From NCBI GenBank assembly GCA_023387085.1, contig JAEWIL010000135.1:1-31624 (forward strand): a stretch of DNA of 31,624 nucleotides, given 5' to 3'. Made by a program: the position numbers and the translations under genes. Position 1 is the first letter of the stretch. Each line of letters begins with the position of its first letter. The notes under the pieces are model-generated. The model saw only the letters and a list, made by a program, of their open reading frames with translations. It searched no databases and was not told the origin of the DNA. Of this stretch, positions 14,536 through 24,100 are shown one piece after another. Source of the stretch: Pseudomonadota bacterium. Its GTDB lineage: Bacteria; Pseudomonadota; Alphaproteobacteria; Sphingomonadales; Sphingomonadaceae.

Positions 14536-15729
14536 ATGGACATGGAGTTCAGCCCCGAAGACCTCGCCTTTCAGAAGGAAGTGCGCGACTTCATCGCCGA
14601 AAATTACCCCGCCGAGCTGCGCGGCAAGCAGGATGAAGGCGAGGAGCTCAGCAAGGAGGATTTCCTTGCCTGGCACAAGATCCTTTACAAGAAGGGCTGG
14701 ATCGCGCCCGCGTGGCCGGTCGAATATGGCGGCACCGGCTGGACCCCGACGCAGCGCTTCATCTGGTCGGAGGAAACCGCCCGCGCCGACTGCATCCGCC
14801 TGATGCCCTTCGGTCTCGCAATGGTCGGGCCGGTCATCTACACCTTTGGTACCCCCGAGCAGAAAGCCCGCTTCCTGCCGCGCATCCTGTCGGGCGAGGA
14901 TTGGTGGTGTCAGGGTTATTCGGAACCTGGCTCGGGCTCCGACCTTGCTTCGCTCCGCACCGTCGCGGTGCGTGACGGCGACGAATATGTCGTCAACGGG
15001 CAAAAGACCTGGACGACGCTGGCGCAACATGCCGACTGGGGCTTTTTCCTTGTCCGCACCGACAAGGACGCGAAACAGCAGGAAGGCATCAGCTTCCTGC
15101 TTATCGATATGAAATCGCCCGGCATCACCGTGCGCCCGATCATCACGCTGGGCGGCGAGCATGAGGTCAACGAGGTGTTTCTGGAAGACGTCCGGGTTCC
15201 CGTCAACCAGCGCGTCTATGAGGAAAACAAGGGCTGGACCTGCGCCAAATTCCTGCTGGCGCACGAACGCACCGGCATCGCCGGGGTTGCGGCATCGAAG
15301 CGCGGGATCGAGAAGGTCAAGGAAATCGCCCGCACCGAACTCGACGGCGACAAGCCGTTGCTCGCCAACCCCTTCTTCAGGCGCAAGATTGCCGAGCTCG
15401 AGATCGACCTGACCGCGCTTGAGTTCACCGAACTTCGCACCCTCGCCGGCGCCAACGCCGGCAAGGGGCCGGGGCCGGAATCGAGCCTGCTCAAGATCAA
15501 GGGCTCGGAAATCCAGCAGCGCCTGACCGAACTGACGCTCGAAGCCGTCGGCCATTATGGCGCGCCTTATTTCCGGGGCTTCGGGGAGGGCGACAACGAG
15601 CATCCGATCGGTCCCGATTACGCCCATCGCGCTGCGCCGACCTATTTCAACATGCGCAAGACGACCATCTATGGCGGGTCGAACGAGATTCAGCGCAACA
15701 TCATCGCGAAGATGGTTTTGGGGCTCTGA
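14536..15729 (+). CDS. Acyl-CoA dehydrogenase, catalytic-type subunit
   Basis: A 397-residue FAD-dependent acyl-CoA dehydrogenase that forms the alpha-beta double bond of an acyl-CoA thioester. The N-terminal helical domain contains GWIAPAWPVEYGGTGW. The substrate/FAD motif GYSEPGSGSDLASLRT is intact, then WTTLAQHADW and the C-terminal RKTTIYGGSNEIQRNIIAKMVLGL. The Glu in LLAHERTGIAG is a candidate catalytic base. The ATG at 14536 has GGGAGAA (14524-14530) in front. A second dehydrogenase follows after 105 bp. The pair resembles two-subunit dehydrogenases of steroid or bile-acid side-chain breakdown (FadE26/27 and FadE28/29 type), although branched-chain or other bulky acyl-CoAs are equally possible. 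A palindromic operator lies just upstream. Confidence 0.92.
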   Translation: MDMEFSPEDLAFQKEVRDFIAENYPAELRGKQDEGEELSKEDFLAWHKILYKKGWIAPAWPVEYGGTGWTPTQRFIWSEETARADCIRLMPFGLAMVGPVIYTFGTPEQKARFLPRILSGEDWWCQGYSEPGSGSDLASLRTVAVRDGDEYVVNGQKTWTTLAQHADWGFFLVRTDKDAKQQEGISFLLIDMKSPGITVRPIITLGGEHEVNEVFLEDVRVPVNQRVYEENKGWTCAKFLLAHERTGIAGVAASKRGIEKVKEIARTELDGDKPLLANPFFRRKIAELEIDLTALEFTELRTLAGANAGKGPGPESSLLKIKGSEIQQRLTELTLEAVGHYGAPYFRGFGEGDNEHPIGPDYAHRAAPTYFNMRKTTIYGGSNEIQRNIIAKMVLGL

Positions 15730-15739
15730 CCCGAAACCG

Positions 15740-15758
15740 CCCCGGACCGGATCCGGGG
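15740..15758. repeat. GC hairpin in the spacer between the dehydrogenase genes
   Basis: CCCCGGA-CCGGA-TCCGGGG is a perfect 7-bp stem with a 5-nt loop. Similar CCCCGGATC/GTCCGGGG hairpins are common between genes in sphingomonads and rhizobia. With no T-run after it, it is more likely a dispersed repeat or an mRNA processing/stability element between the two genes than a full terminator. Confidence 0.55.
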
Positions 15759-15834
15759 TCTCCATCGGCCCCGAGGGCCGTTTGCGGCAATGGGCCACGG
15801 CTTTCGCCGGGGAACACGGAAAGAGACAATCACA

Positions 15835-16974
15835 ATGGATTTCACCTACACCGAAACGCAGGACATGATCCGCGATACGCTGTCGCGCTTCCTAAGCGAT
15901 ACCTATGATTTCGAGACGCGCCAGAAGTTCATCAACGGCGATGCGGGGCGCGACCCCGCAATCTGGACGGCGCTTGCACAGGAACTCGGCATGCTCGGCG
16001 CGGCGTTCAGCGAAGAGCAGGGCGGCCTCGGCGGTGGCGCACTCGAAAATGCGATCGTCATGGAAGAACTGGGCAAGGTCATCGGAATCGAGCCCTATCT
16101 GCCGACCGTCGTGATCGCGGGCGGTGCGCTCAAGGCCGTCGGCGGCGCGCAGGCCGATGCGATGATCCCGGAGATCATCGCGGGCAATGCGATCATCGCG
16201 TTCGCCTATGCTGAGCCGCAAGGCCGCTACAACCTCGCAAACCTGCGCACCACCGCGAAGAAGGACGGCGCGGGCTATGTACTGAACGGTCACAAGGGCG
16301 TCGTTTATGCGGCGCCTTGGGCGACGCACCTGCTCGTCACCGCGCGCACCGGGGGGCAGCAGCGCGACAGCGACGGTGTTTCGCTGTTTCTGATTGACGC
16401 CAATCTTCCGGGGATCGTTCGCCGCGACTATCCGACGGTCGATGGCAACCGCGCGTCCGAAATCTATTTCGAGAATGTCGCCATTCCCGGCGACGCGCTG
16501 CTTGGCGGCGAGGGTTCGGGCTTGCCACTTGTCGAGCGGATCGTCGATGAAGCGACCGTCGCCGTCTGCGCCGAAGCGACCGGCGTGATGCAGAAGCTGC
16601 ACGAGGGCACGCTCGAATATACCCAGCAGCGTAAGCAGTTCGGCGTGCCGATCGCCAAATTCCAGGTGCTCCAGCACCGGATGGTCGACATGTTCATGGA
16701 GGTCGAACAGGCGCGCTCGATGACGATCATGGCAACGCTGAAGTTGGATCTGCCCGCGAACGAACGCATGGCCGCGGTATCGGCGGCGAAGAGCAAGGTT
16801 GCGCGCGGCGCCAAGTTCGTCGGCCAGAACGCGATCCAGACGCACGGCGGCATCGGCATCACGCAGGAACTCGCCATCGGCCATTATTTCAAGCGCGCAA
16901 CGATGATCGAGGGTCAGTTCGGCAGCGCCGACTATCATCTCGACCGCTACGAACGGATTGTTCTGGCGGACTGA
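15835..16974 (+). CDS. Acyl-CoA dehydrogenase, probable second (non-catalytic) subunit
   Basis: A 379-residue acyl-CoA dehydrogenase fold. Conserved parts are MEELGKVIGIEPYLPTVV, RKQFGVPIAKFQVLQHRMVDM and NAIQTHGGIGITQELAIGHYFKR. The motif that is normally Y-(S/T)-E-P-x-x-G-S-D reads YAEPQGRYNLANLRT here, so the Gly-Ser-Asp that helps hold FAD and substrate is replaced. The C-terminal IEGQFGSADYHLDRY also departs from the YGGS/YEGT-NEIQR type. This degeneration beside an intact dehydrogenase fits the beta subunit of an alpha2-beta2 enzyme. The ATG at 15835 is chosen over the upstream start because homology begins at MDFTYTETQ; GGAAAGAG lies about 10 bases upstream. It converges on the TonB-receptor gene with a 24-bp gap. 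Confidence 0.88.
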   Translation: MDFTYTETQDMIRDTLSRFLSDTYDFETRQKFINGDAGRDPAIWTALAQELGMLGAAFSEEQGGLGGGALENAIVMEELGKVIGIEPYLPTVVIAGGALKAVGGAQADAMIPEIIAGNAIIAFAYAEPQGRYNLANLRTTAKKDGAGYVLNGHKGVVYAAPWATHLLVTARTGGQQRDSDGVSLFLIDANLPGIVRRDYPTVDGNRASEIYFENVAIPGDALLGGEGSGLPLVERIVDEATVAVCAEATGVMQKLHEGTLEYTQQRKQFGVPIAKFQVLQHRMVDMFMEVEQARSMTIMATLKLDLPANERMAAVSAAKSKVARGAKFVGQNAIQTHGGIGITQELAIGHYFKRATMIEGQFGSADYHLDRYERIVLAD

Positions 16975-16998
16975 ACGGAACGCTGTCGGCGTCGCCGC

Positions 16999-19473
16999 TC
17001 AATAGGCGACGTCGACCGCGATCCGGAGTGTGCGAGGGCGCAGCGGCGTCAGGAAACCCTCGTTCCCTTCCACGAACGGGGTCCCGAGCGAGAAGCGGTT
17101 TCCGCGCGAATCGAACAAATTGGTGAGGGTCAGCGAGAGGCCGCGCCGCTCGTTGCCGAGGCGCATGGCGAGCCCCGTGTCGACATAGTCGCCCTGGCTT
17201 TCTCCCAGTACCGGGCCGATGCCCAGTCGCGACGGCCCGATATAATTGGCCCATCCGTTCACGCGGAAATCCTCGTCACCGATGACGGTCGCATAGTTGA
17301 CCGAGCCGCGCACCGCGTGGCTTGCGACATTGGGAATGCGGCCCAGACGCGCGGGGGCAAGATTGAACACGGGCAGGATTTGCGGCGAAATATCATCGAC
17401 CCGGCTGTGGTTGTACACCGCGCCAAGTTCGAAAGTCAGCGCCGAGGTCGGTCGGAGCGCGACCGCTCCCGACAGGCTGGTGATACGGCCGTCGCCGATA
17501 TTCGCGGTGGTCGGAAAGCCCGTACTGTCGATGAAGTCGGCCTGAATATTCCGCCATTTGCTGTGGGATACCGCGATGGTGGCATCGACCAGGCTGCGTC
17601 CCTTGTCACCGAAACGCATCCCCGCTTCCCAGGTCCGGACCTGGTCGTTGAGGAACCGCCTCACGAAATTGCCATCGACCGCAAGTCCGCCGGGGCGGAA
17701 ACCCTCTTGATAACGTGCATAAAGCCGGACGTTATCCAGCGGCGTTGCGAGCAGCGAGAAGGACGGCAGGAGATCGGTTTCGGTGCGCGACGCAGTCGTC
17801 GCGCGCCCCGCCTGCGCCAAAGCGAACGACACGCCCTCCGCCGTACCGCCGAGCTTGGCATGCGACAAACGAAGCCCGGCCGACGCCATGAGATCGGGCA
17901 TCACTTCGACCGTTGCTTCGGCATAGCCGGTAAATTCAGTGACCTTGTTGGTGACGCCGGGGAGGATAGCGCGAAGCTGGCCATATCCATATTCGCGGTT
18001 CTGCCGCGCGCGGTTGTCGATGAAACTGGCGCCGATCACCCAGCCGAGCCCATCGCGATATGGGCGCGACAGCCGGTTTTCGCTGACGAACATCCGGGTC
18101 GCGTTGCGCTGATCCAGAAACCGCGGAACATCGTTCATGGGAATGATCTGCATCGGTGCGAACAGACGTTCGACGTCGACCGCCCCGATTGCGACATCCG
18201 ACCCGACTCCGCTTCCAGCCTTGGAGGCCGGGAGACTAGCGTCGAACCGTTCGAACAGGCGATGCTCGATATAGGCATTGGACGACTGGAAATGGAGATC
18301 GTCCCAGTCCTTCATCACGACAATCGAGCCCAAACCGTAGCGCGCGGTTGCATTCTGCTCGACCATCGAACGACGCGTGAGTGGCGGGCCATCCTTGTCG
18401 GCATATTGAGCGTCGTCGGACGTGATCGCCTGATAGACGCCGCCGACATCGACGGTCCAATCGTTTCCCGCGTCGAAGCGGAAGGTGCCGCGACCGCCCC
18501 GTACATGGACCCGGTTGACATCGTTCTGTCCGGTCAGCGGATTGTCGATATAGCCGCCATCGGTGATCATGTAGCCGACGAGCCGCAGCGCGTGCCGCTC
18601 TCCTACGGGTATATTAGCAATGCCAGCGATGTCGCCCCCGGGGTCGCCATGCTGCGTGAGCGAGAGGCCGGCGATCGCCTGCACCGAATTTTCGCGGGGA
18701 TCGGGGGCCTTCGGGATCGTGCGGATGATGCCGCCGAGCGAGCCAGCGCCATAAAGCGTGCCTTGCGGGCCCTCGAGGATTTCGACGCTGTCGATGTCGT
18801 AAAGGCGGAGGTCCGGGTCGGGCGCATTGTAGCTCAGGCGGATGTCGCCCAGATACTGTCCGACGGTGGCCTGAGTGGGGCCGGTAAAGCTTGAATCGGC
18901 AATGCCGCGGATGAAGAGCTTGTTGCGCCCCGAGCCGAGATGGGTCGAGGACACGGTGGCGACCCGCGACAGGATCGATTCCGTGCCGCGCTCGCCGCCG
19001 AACGCCAGATCGTCGCCATCCAGACGCGTGGCGACACCCGCAAAGCGCGAATAGGGAAGGTCGGTCTTGCTTGCGTTGACGATGATTTCTTCGTCGGCCG
19101 TCGCAACGATGTCGCGCGCCGGCTCGCGCGCGCGCGGCTGCGGGACCGCGCGAGGCGGTGCGCGTCGGACCACCGCCCTCCGTTCGATCCGCCAGCTGGT
19201 ACCGTTGACCCGAACTGCTCGCGCATCGGTGCCCGCGAGCATCCGCTTCAGAGCCTCCTCGACGTCCATACGCCCGCGCACGGACCGCACTTTGGCCTGC
19301 CAAAGCCGCCCGTCGGCAACGCTGATGCTGACGCCTGCCTGGCGGCTGAGTTGCGGAAGGGCTGATGACAGCGCTCCGCCCGGGACGTCGAATGCGCGTT
19401 CCTCGGCCGCCGCGACCTGCGCGGGCAGGCCTATGAGCGCCACAGCCAGCAGGGACGTTCGCCAGCTTGCCAT
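16999..19473 (-). CDS. TonB-dependent receptor with STN signalling domain
   Basis: An 824-residue outer-membrane receptor. A signal peptide (SLLAVALIGLPAQVAAAEE) is followed by a secretin/TonB N-terminal (STN) domain at about 25-90 (FDVPGGALSSALPQLSRQAGVSISVA). The plug domain follows (SILSRVATVSSTHLGSGRNKLFIRGI, then VEILEGPQGTLYGAGSLGGIIRTIPKAP), then a 22-strand-type barrel ending in aromatic Tyr (LRIAVDVAY). The STN domain marks FecA-like transducers that contact FecR in the periplasm when ligand binds. It starts 2 bp after the fecR stop, completing a sigma-fecR-receptor operon. The ligand is unknown: siderophores are typical, but sphingomonads also use such receptors for other large nutrients. 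The ATG at 19473 is preferred because the signal peptide follows it directly. Confidence 0.93.
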   Translation of the reverse strand: MASWRTSLLAVALIGLPAQVAAAEERAFDVPGGALSSALPQLSRQAGVSISVADGRLWQAKVRSVRGRMDVEEALKRMLAGTDARAVRVNGTSWRIERRAVVRRAPPRAVPQPRAREPARDIVATADEEIIVNASKTDLPYSRFAGVATRLDGDDLAFGGERGTESILSRVATVSSTHLGSGRNKLFIRGIADSSFTGPTQATVGQYLGDIRLSYNAPDPDLRLYDIDSVEILEGPQGTLYGAGSLGGIIRTIPKAPDPRENSVQAIAGLSLTQHGDPGGDIAGIANIPVGERHALRLVGYMITDGGYIDNPLTGQNDVNRVHVRGGRGTFRFDAGNDWTVDVGGVYQAITSDDAQYADKDGPPLTRRSMVEQNATARYGLGSIVVMKDWDDLHFQSSNAYIEHRLFERFDASLPASKAGSGVGSDVAIGAVDVERLFAPMQIIPMNDVPRFLDQRNATRMFVSENRLSRPYRDGLGWVIGASFIDNRARQNREYGYGQLRAILPGVTNKVTEFTGYAEATVEVMPDLMASAGLRLSHAKLGGTAEGVSFALAQAGRATTASRTETDLLPSFSLLATPLDNVRLYARYQEGFRPGGLAVDGNFVRRFLNDQVRTWEAGMRFGDKGRSLVDATIAVSHSKWRNIQADFIDSTGFPTTANIGDGRITSLSGAVALRPTSALTFELGAVYNHSRVDDISPQILPVFNLAPARLGRIPNVASHAVRGSVNYATVIGDEDFRVNGWANYIGPSRLGIGPVLGESQGDYVDTGLAMRLGNERRGLSLTLTNLFDSRGNRFSLGTPFVEGNEGFLTPLRPRTLRIAVDVAY

Positions 19474-19475
19474 GA

Positions 19476-20408
19476 CTAGCGCGTCAGCACCCAACCGTCG
19501 CCACGCCGTTCGGCGATGGTGCCCGACAGCGCAGCGAGGTCCGCCATCGTCCGCGCGCGATCCTTGTCGACGATCAGCGCGCCGCGGAACGATTGTCCTT
19601 CGGCACCGGGCGCGATCGTGACGTCGATACCGGCGGTTCGTTTCAGATCCTCGGCGACGACCGCAAGCGGCGCCCCGTTATAAACCAGCAGCCCGCTGCG
19701 CCAGCCGCCGACATTGGCGACGTCGACGGGGCGTACCGCCGGCGGGCCATCGCCGTCACGCGCGTCGATCATCTGTCCGGCCTCCACCCTGACCTTGTCG
19801 CGGCCGGGGTTGTACAGGACGACGCCTTCGGACACCGCGACCGATGTCGTGCGATCACGCCGAACGACGTTGAACGCCGTGCCAAGATCGACCACGCGGG
19901 CGTCGCCGGCCTCGACGACGAACGGGGCGCCTTCGCGGTGGACGACATGGAACATCGCCTCGCCGCGCGCCAGCCGGACAAAACGCGGACGGTCCTTGTC
20001 GAGTTCGACCACCGACGCGCCATTGATCTCGATCTTCGACCCATCCGCCAAAGTGAGCGATCGATGCTCGCCCGCCGCTGTCTCGATCCGGTTCGGATCG
20101 CCGAACAGGTCGAGCTGCGGCGCCGCGATCACGGCAACGAGCGCGGCGGCAACCGCTCCACCGAACCACATCCGGCGCGACGGACGACGCGGGTTGTCCG
20201 GGCCGATAATGATCGAAGGCCGGGCCTCGGGCGGCAGTGCGTCGAGATCGCGGTCGAGGCTCGCAAGGGCGTCATAAATCTCCGCATGCGCGGCATCCTC
20301 GGCCATCCAGTCGGCGAATCCGTCCCAATCGGCGAATGCGGGGTCGCGCTGGCGAAGGATCCAGTCGATCGCCTGGGCTTCGGCCGCGCTGATCACGTCG
20401 TCACGCAT
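19476..20408 (-). CDS. FecR-family transmembrane anti-sigma/sigma regulator
   Basis: A 310-residue single-pass inner-membrane protein. The N-terminal cytoplasmic DUF4880 domain (AQAIDWILRQRDPAFADWDGFADWM, ~10-50) would bind the sigma factor. A transmembrane helix lies at ~80-97 (MWFGGAVAAALVAVIAAP). The periplasmic FecR domain (~105-205) contains GEHRSLTLADGSKIEINGAS and ARGEAMFHV. A C-terminal DUF4974/STN-like part at ~235-310 would meet the receptor. Its ATG at 20408 overlaps the end of the sigma gene by 8 bp, and the receptor gene starts 2 bp after its stop, so the three genes are almost certainly co-transcribed and translationally coupled. Confidence 0.93.
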   Translation of the reverse strand: MRDDVISAAEAQAIDWILRQRDPAFADWDGFADWMAEDAAHAEIYDALASLDRDLDALPPEARPSIIIGPDNPRRPSRRMWFGGAVAAALVAVIAAPQLDLFGDPNRIETAAGEHRSLTLADGSKIEINGASVVELDKDRPRFVRLARGEAMFHVVHREGAPFVVEAGDARVVDLGTAFNVVRRDRTTSVAVSEGVVLYNPGRDKVRVEAGQMIDARDGDGPPAVRPVDVANVGGWRSGLLVYNGAPLAVVAEDLKRTAGIDVTIAPGAEGQSFRGALIVDKDRARTMADLAALSGTIAERRGDGWVLTR

Positions 20409-20919
20409 CGAACTGCCTCCGCACCCTGGCGATGGCAGCATATACCTTGCGGAGATCGGCCTCGACCGTACTCAGGCTCACGCCCGTCTCGACAGCGATC
20501 TCTCGCTGTTGAACGCCGTCCATCCGAAAGCGACGAAAAATACGTGCCGGCCGTTCGCCGGTCGCTGCAATCGCCTCCTCGACGAGCCGGAGTTGTTCCC
20601 GAGAGATGAGCGACCGCTCGGTCGATGGCGCTTCGCCCGACGCCGCATCAGTCCATGCCGCATCGCGCAGCGCGCTCTGGCGCGCCGATCGATAGCGGTC
20701 GAGCATCAGATTGTTCGCCGCACGCATCGCATAAGCGAGTGGCTCGGCGATCGGTCCGGTACCGCGTTCGGTCAGGCGCATCCATAAATCCTGAAACAAA
20801 TCCTCCGCGGCATCGCCCGCGCCGCGGACTTGCAGGAAGCGCACGATACGGTCGCGGTTGGCAAGCAACACGCCTTCGATGCCCTGAACGGCGTCGCTTC
20901 GATCACTCGCGTCGGTCAT
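20401..20919 (-). CDS. ECF sigma factor (FecI-like)
   Basis: A 172-residue extracytoplasmic-function sigma factor. Region 2 spans about 20-85, with GDAAEDLFQDLWMRL and AYAMRAANNLMLDRYRSA. Region 4 spans about 110-165, with ARIFRRFRMDGVQQREIAVETGVSLSTVEADL, the HTH that reads the -35 element. FecI-type factors direct transcription of the adjacent receptor genes after release by FecR. Start choice is uncertain: the ATG at 20919 fits the family length and the promoter proposed at 20997-21024, while the ATG at 20943 is an alternative. Neither has a strong ribosome binding site. The gene lies about 240 bp downstream of the autotransporter gene on the same strand. Confidence 0.9.
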   Translation of the reverse strand: MTDASDRSDAVQGIEGVLLANRDRIVRFLQVRGAGDAAEDLFQDLWMRLTERGTGPIAEPLAYAMRAANNLMLDRYRSARQSALRDAAWTDAASGEAPSTERSLISREQLRLVEEAIAATGERPARIFRRFRMDGVQQREIAVETGVSLSTVEADLRKVYAAIARVRRQFDA

Positions 20920-20996
20920 GAGTTGCTTGCCGCGGAACGCCATTGTCTGTCGGCGCGCGCCCCTTCGCGTGCCATCCGGCCCCCTGATAAAGCCGC

Positions 20997-21024
20997 CATA
21001 TAGCGACAACCGCACACCATGCAA
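20997..21024 (-). promoter_or_regulatory. Putative promoter of the sigma-fecR-receptor operon
   Basis: Read on the minus strand, TTGCAT (21024-21019) and TATATG (21002-20997) are separated by 16 bp and resemble -35/-10 elements. Transcription would begin about 70-75 bp before the sigma ATG at 20919. Support is by motif only. Confidence 0.35.
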
Positions 21025-21104
21025 CCGCGGCGACATCGCTGCGTCGGCATTGTTGGAAAAGGTGGCGGCTGACTGCATCATCTCCTTATGTCCTTCAGAC
21101 CTTG

Positions 21105-21142
21105 GCAAGGGGGAAGCGAGGGTAGGGATGCTTCCCCCTTGC
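21105..21142 (-). terminator. 13-bp perfect stem after the autotransporter gene
   Basis: GCAAGGGGGAAGC and GCTTCCCCCTTGC form a perfect 13-bp stem with a 12-nt loop, 20 bases past the autotransporter stop codon. It is probably a terminator or attenuator that separates the autotransporter from the sigma operon. No T-run follows on either strand, so it may be factor-assisted, allow partial read-through, or act as a 3' mRNA stabiliser. Confidence 0.6.
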
Positions 21143-21161
21143 TGCGGGCAGCCCGAGGGGG

Positions 21162-24100
21162 CTACAGGCCGACCCGCACGCTCGCACGGAATGCCCAGCC
21201 AATGTGGCTTTGCTGTTCTTCCGCGGAGACTTCGCCGGCGACCTGAAAGGCCGAATTGCCTGCGATGCCGCGGAAGCGGCCGACCCAGCCGCTCGTGCGA
21301 TCCTCTGGAACCAGGGTGAAGGGTGTGCCGTCCTTGAACGACGCGACGGTTGCGCCCAGCGTACCGCTGACGATCTGGCGACGGCCGCCTTCGAGTTCGA
21401 AACGCGTCCAGCCGTCATATTCGTCCGCGCCGCCGAATTCGAGGCCAAGCGCAACGGTGCCGGAGACCGCCAGCTCGTCGCTGCTGCGATCGAGCACGGT
21501 GAGGTCGAGTGCGTCACCGCCGCCGGTTTCGGCGTAGCCGTCTTCCTTCAGTTTGTAATAGTCGACGGCGACCGTCGGACGGATCGTCAGGCCACCGAGG
21601 CGTGCATCTTTGGCGATCGATCCCGAAGCCGAATAAAGCTGGCCGTCCCATTTGCCGCGCATCGTCTTTTCGATATCGTCTGCGCCAGCGTCGGCACGGA
21701 AGAAGCGCGTGCCCTTCAGGCTGATCGGCGCTCCCGACACGCGCGCGCTCGCCAGCCAGCCGTCCGACTGGAGCCGCCAGTGGAGCGCGCCTTCGAACTG
21801 GCTCGACGACACTTCATTGTCGTTACTGCTGTTGCCGTCCTTACCGTTGAGGAACGCGATCGAGCCACCGAAATTGCCGATATCGCTCTTGATTTCGGCG
21901 CCAAGCGAAATGCCCCAGCCGCTGACATTGTAGCCGGCGGTTTGTCCCACGCCCTTGGCGGTTCCCCACACGGCCTGGTTGATCCAGTAACGCCACTTGC
22001 CCTCGTCCTGGAACGGCGCATTGGGGTCCTGCAGATAGCGCGACAAAGCGCGCGAGCCGGACGTTACGGTTTCGAACACGCCGCCTTCATGCTCGGGGAG
22101 CATCTGGCGCAGCTGATTGTGGAACTGGTCGCCGTCGGTGATGCCGAGGAATACGCCTTCGATCTTCTTGTCCGCGGTCACCGCGTCGATCACCGCGTCG
22201 AACGCGCTCGACTCCGAGCGATTGAGCCCGAGATCGGCGGTGCTCTTGCGCGACACGTTGACGATAAGCTGCGTCGCGTTCGAGCTCAGCGTCCCCTTGT
22301 AGAGGAAGGGAAGAAGAGTCGATTCCGCCGTCAGATTGCTCGCGCCGGTCAGCGTACCGGCGGTCAGCACGATATGATTGCCTTCGGCATCCTCGATGCT
22401 CGACAGCTTGAGCGCCAGCTTGGATTCGGCCCCGAAGCTCGCATTGCCCGCGACGTTGAGCGCCGTGCCGGTGTCGCCGCCGTCGAGCGTCACCGCGAGG
22501 ACGCCCTTGTTCGTGACCGCCAGCGAAGCGATCGAGGCGGCGCCGGTCACGTCGAAGGTGCCGCCGTCGACCGAAACACCCAGCCCCTGCGAGTTGAGCA
22601 GATTGCCCGAAAAACGCGATGTTCCGCCGATCGTCAGCGTATCGTTGCCGCCGCCGAAGTCAGCCGTGCCGCTGAACACCGACGTGCCGGTAAGCGCCAT
22701 CGTGTCGTTGCCGCTGCCGAAGCTCGCCTTGCCGGCATAGGTCGCGTCGCCCGACATCGCGAGGCGGTTATTGCCGGCGCCGAAGACCGTGTTGCCCTTC
22801 ACCGACCCGTCGGCGATGTCGAACACGTCATTCCCGCCGCCGAAGCGCACGTCGCCGACGATGCTCGGCGCTGCGATACCGCTGGCGACCGCGGTCTGTT
22901 TGACCGTCGCGCCATTGCCGTTCGCTGACAGGTCGATCGCGATGTTGCGGTCCGAGGTGGCCGCCGCGCCCGTGGCGCTGATGATCCCGCTGTTCTCGAT
23001 CGTGCCGACGGTTCCCGACAGGTCGACGATCGCGCGCGCCGTGCCGTTGTCGCCAGCCGCCTTTGCAGCGATCGAGCCGCTGTTGCGGATGAGGCCGACA
23101 TTGCCGCCCGCTTCGACGAGGATGCCGGTCGAGATCGCATTGGCCGCATTGCCGCCGGCCGCCTCGACCTTCCCCGCCACGCGGATTTCCGGCGTCGCCG
23201 TACCGCTGCCGACGCGTATCGCCGTCGCCGACGCGCCGTTCGAGGCGGCCGTCACGCTGCCATTGACGCCGACGCCACCGGCGATCGTCACATTGCGGCC
23301 CATGCCGCCAAGCTGGATCGCCGTCGCATCCTTGCCCGCGTAGACACCGTTGCCGGCGACGCCGCCGTCGATGATCAGACCGAGCCCCGTTCCGGTTCCT
23401 GCGACCGCACCGATCGTGATGTCCTGGTTCGCCGAGCCGATGCGCAGGGCAGGGGCCGAACCATAGGACTGGATCGAACCCGACCCTTCCTTGGCGTCTT
23501 CGATGCCGTCCTTGTCCTCGTCCTTGTCCTCGGGCTTGGTGTCCTTGGGCGGCACGGCGACAACGATCCCGCCGGTGACATTGCCTTCGATCGACAGGGC
23601 GGGGCCACCAATCAACAAGTCGTCGGCGTCGAGCTTCGACGGGTCTGTCGGCGGCGTGGTGTAGCGATAGCCGGTAGCGGTGAGCGTCCCCTGCACGACC
23701 AGCGCGCCGTTGATGTTGCCGGCGAGGCGTGCCGCGGTGGCATTCTCGCCGACCGCGCTGATGGTTCCGGCCAACCGGACGTTGCCGTTCACATTCTGCA
23801 GCCCGACGCCAAGCGCGTTGTCGCCCAGCACCGAAATCTTGCCGTCGTTGGTGAAGTTTCCGGTGAGCGGGCCGCCGAGGCGGATGCCCGCCGAATTATT
23901 GCCCTCGATCGTGATCTCGCCGCTGTTGACGATGTTGCCGGTGAAGGCACCGCCGGTCGCGATGCCGGTGCGGCCCGTCCCCACCGCATAGGGGCCGTCG
24001 ATATCGCCATCCTTGTCGATATCGGTCGGCGCATAGCTTTCGTCGATGATGATCTTGCCGGACGCCGAGTTGGTGATGCCGCCGCTGGTGCCCGCGTTCG

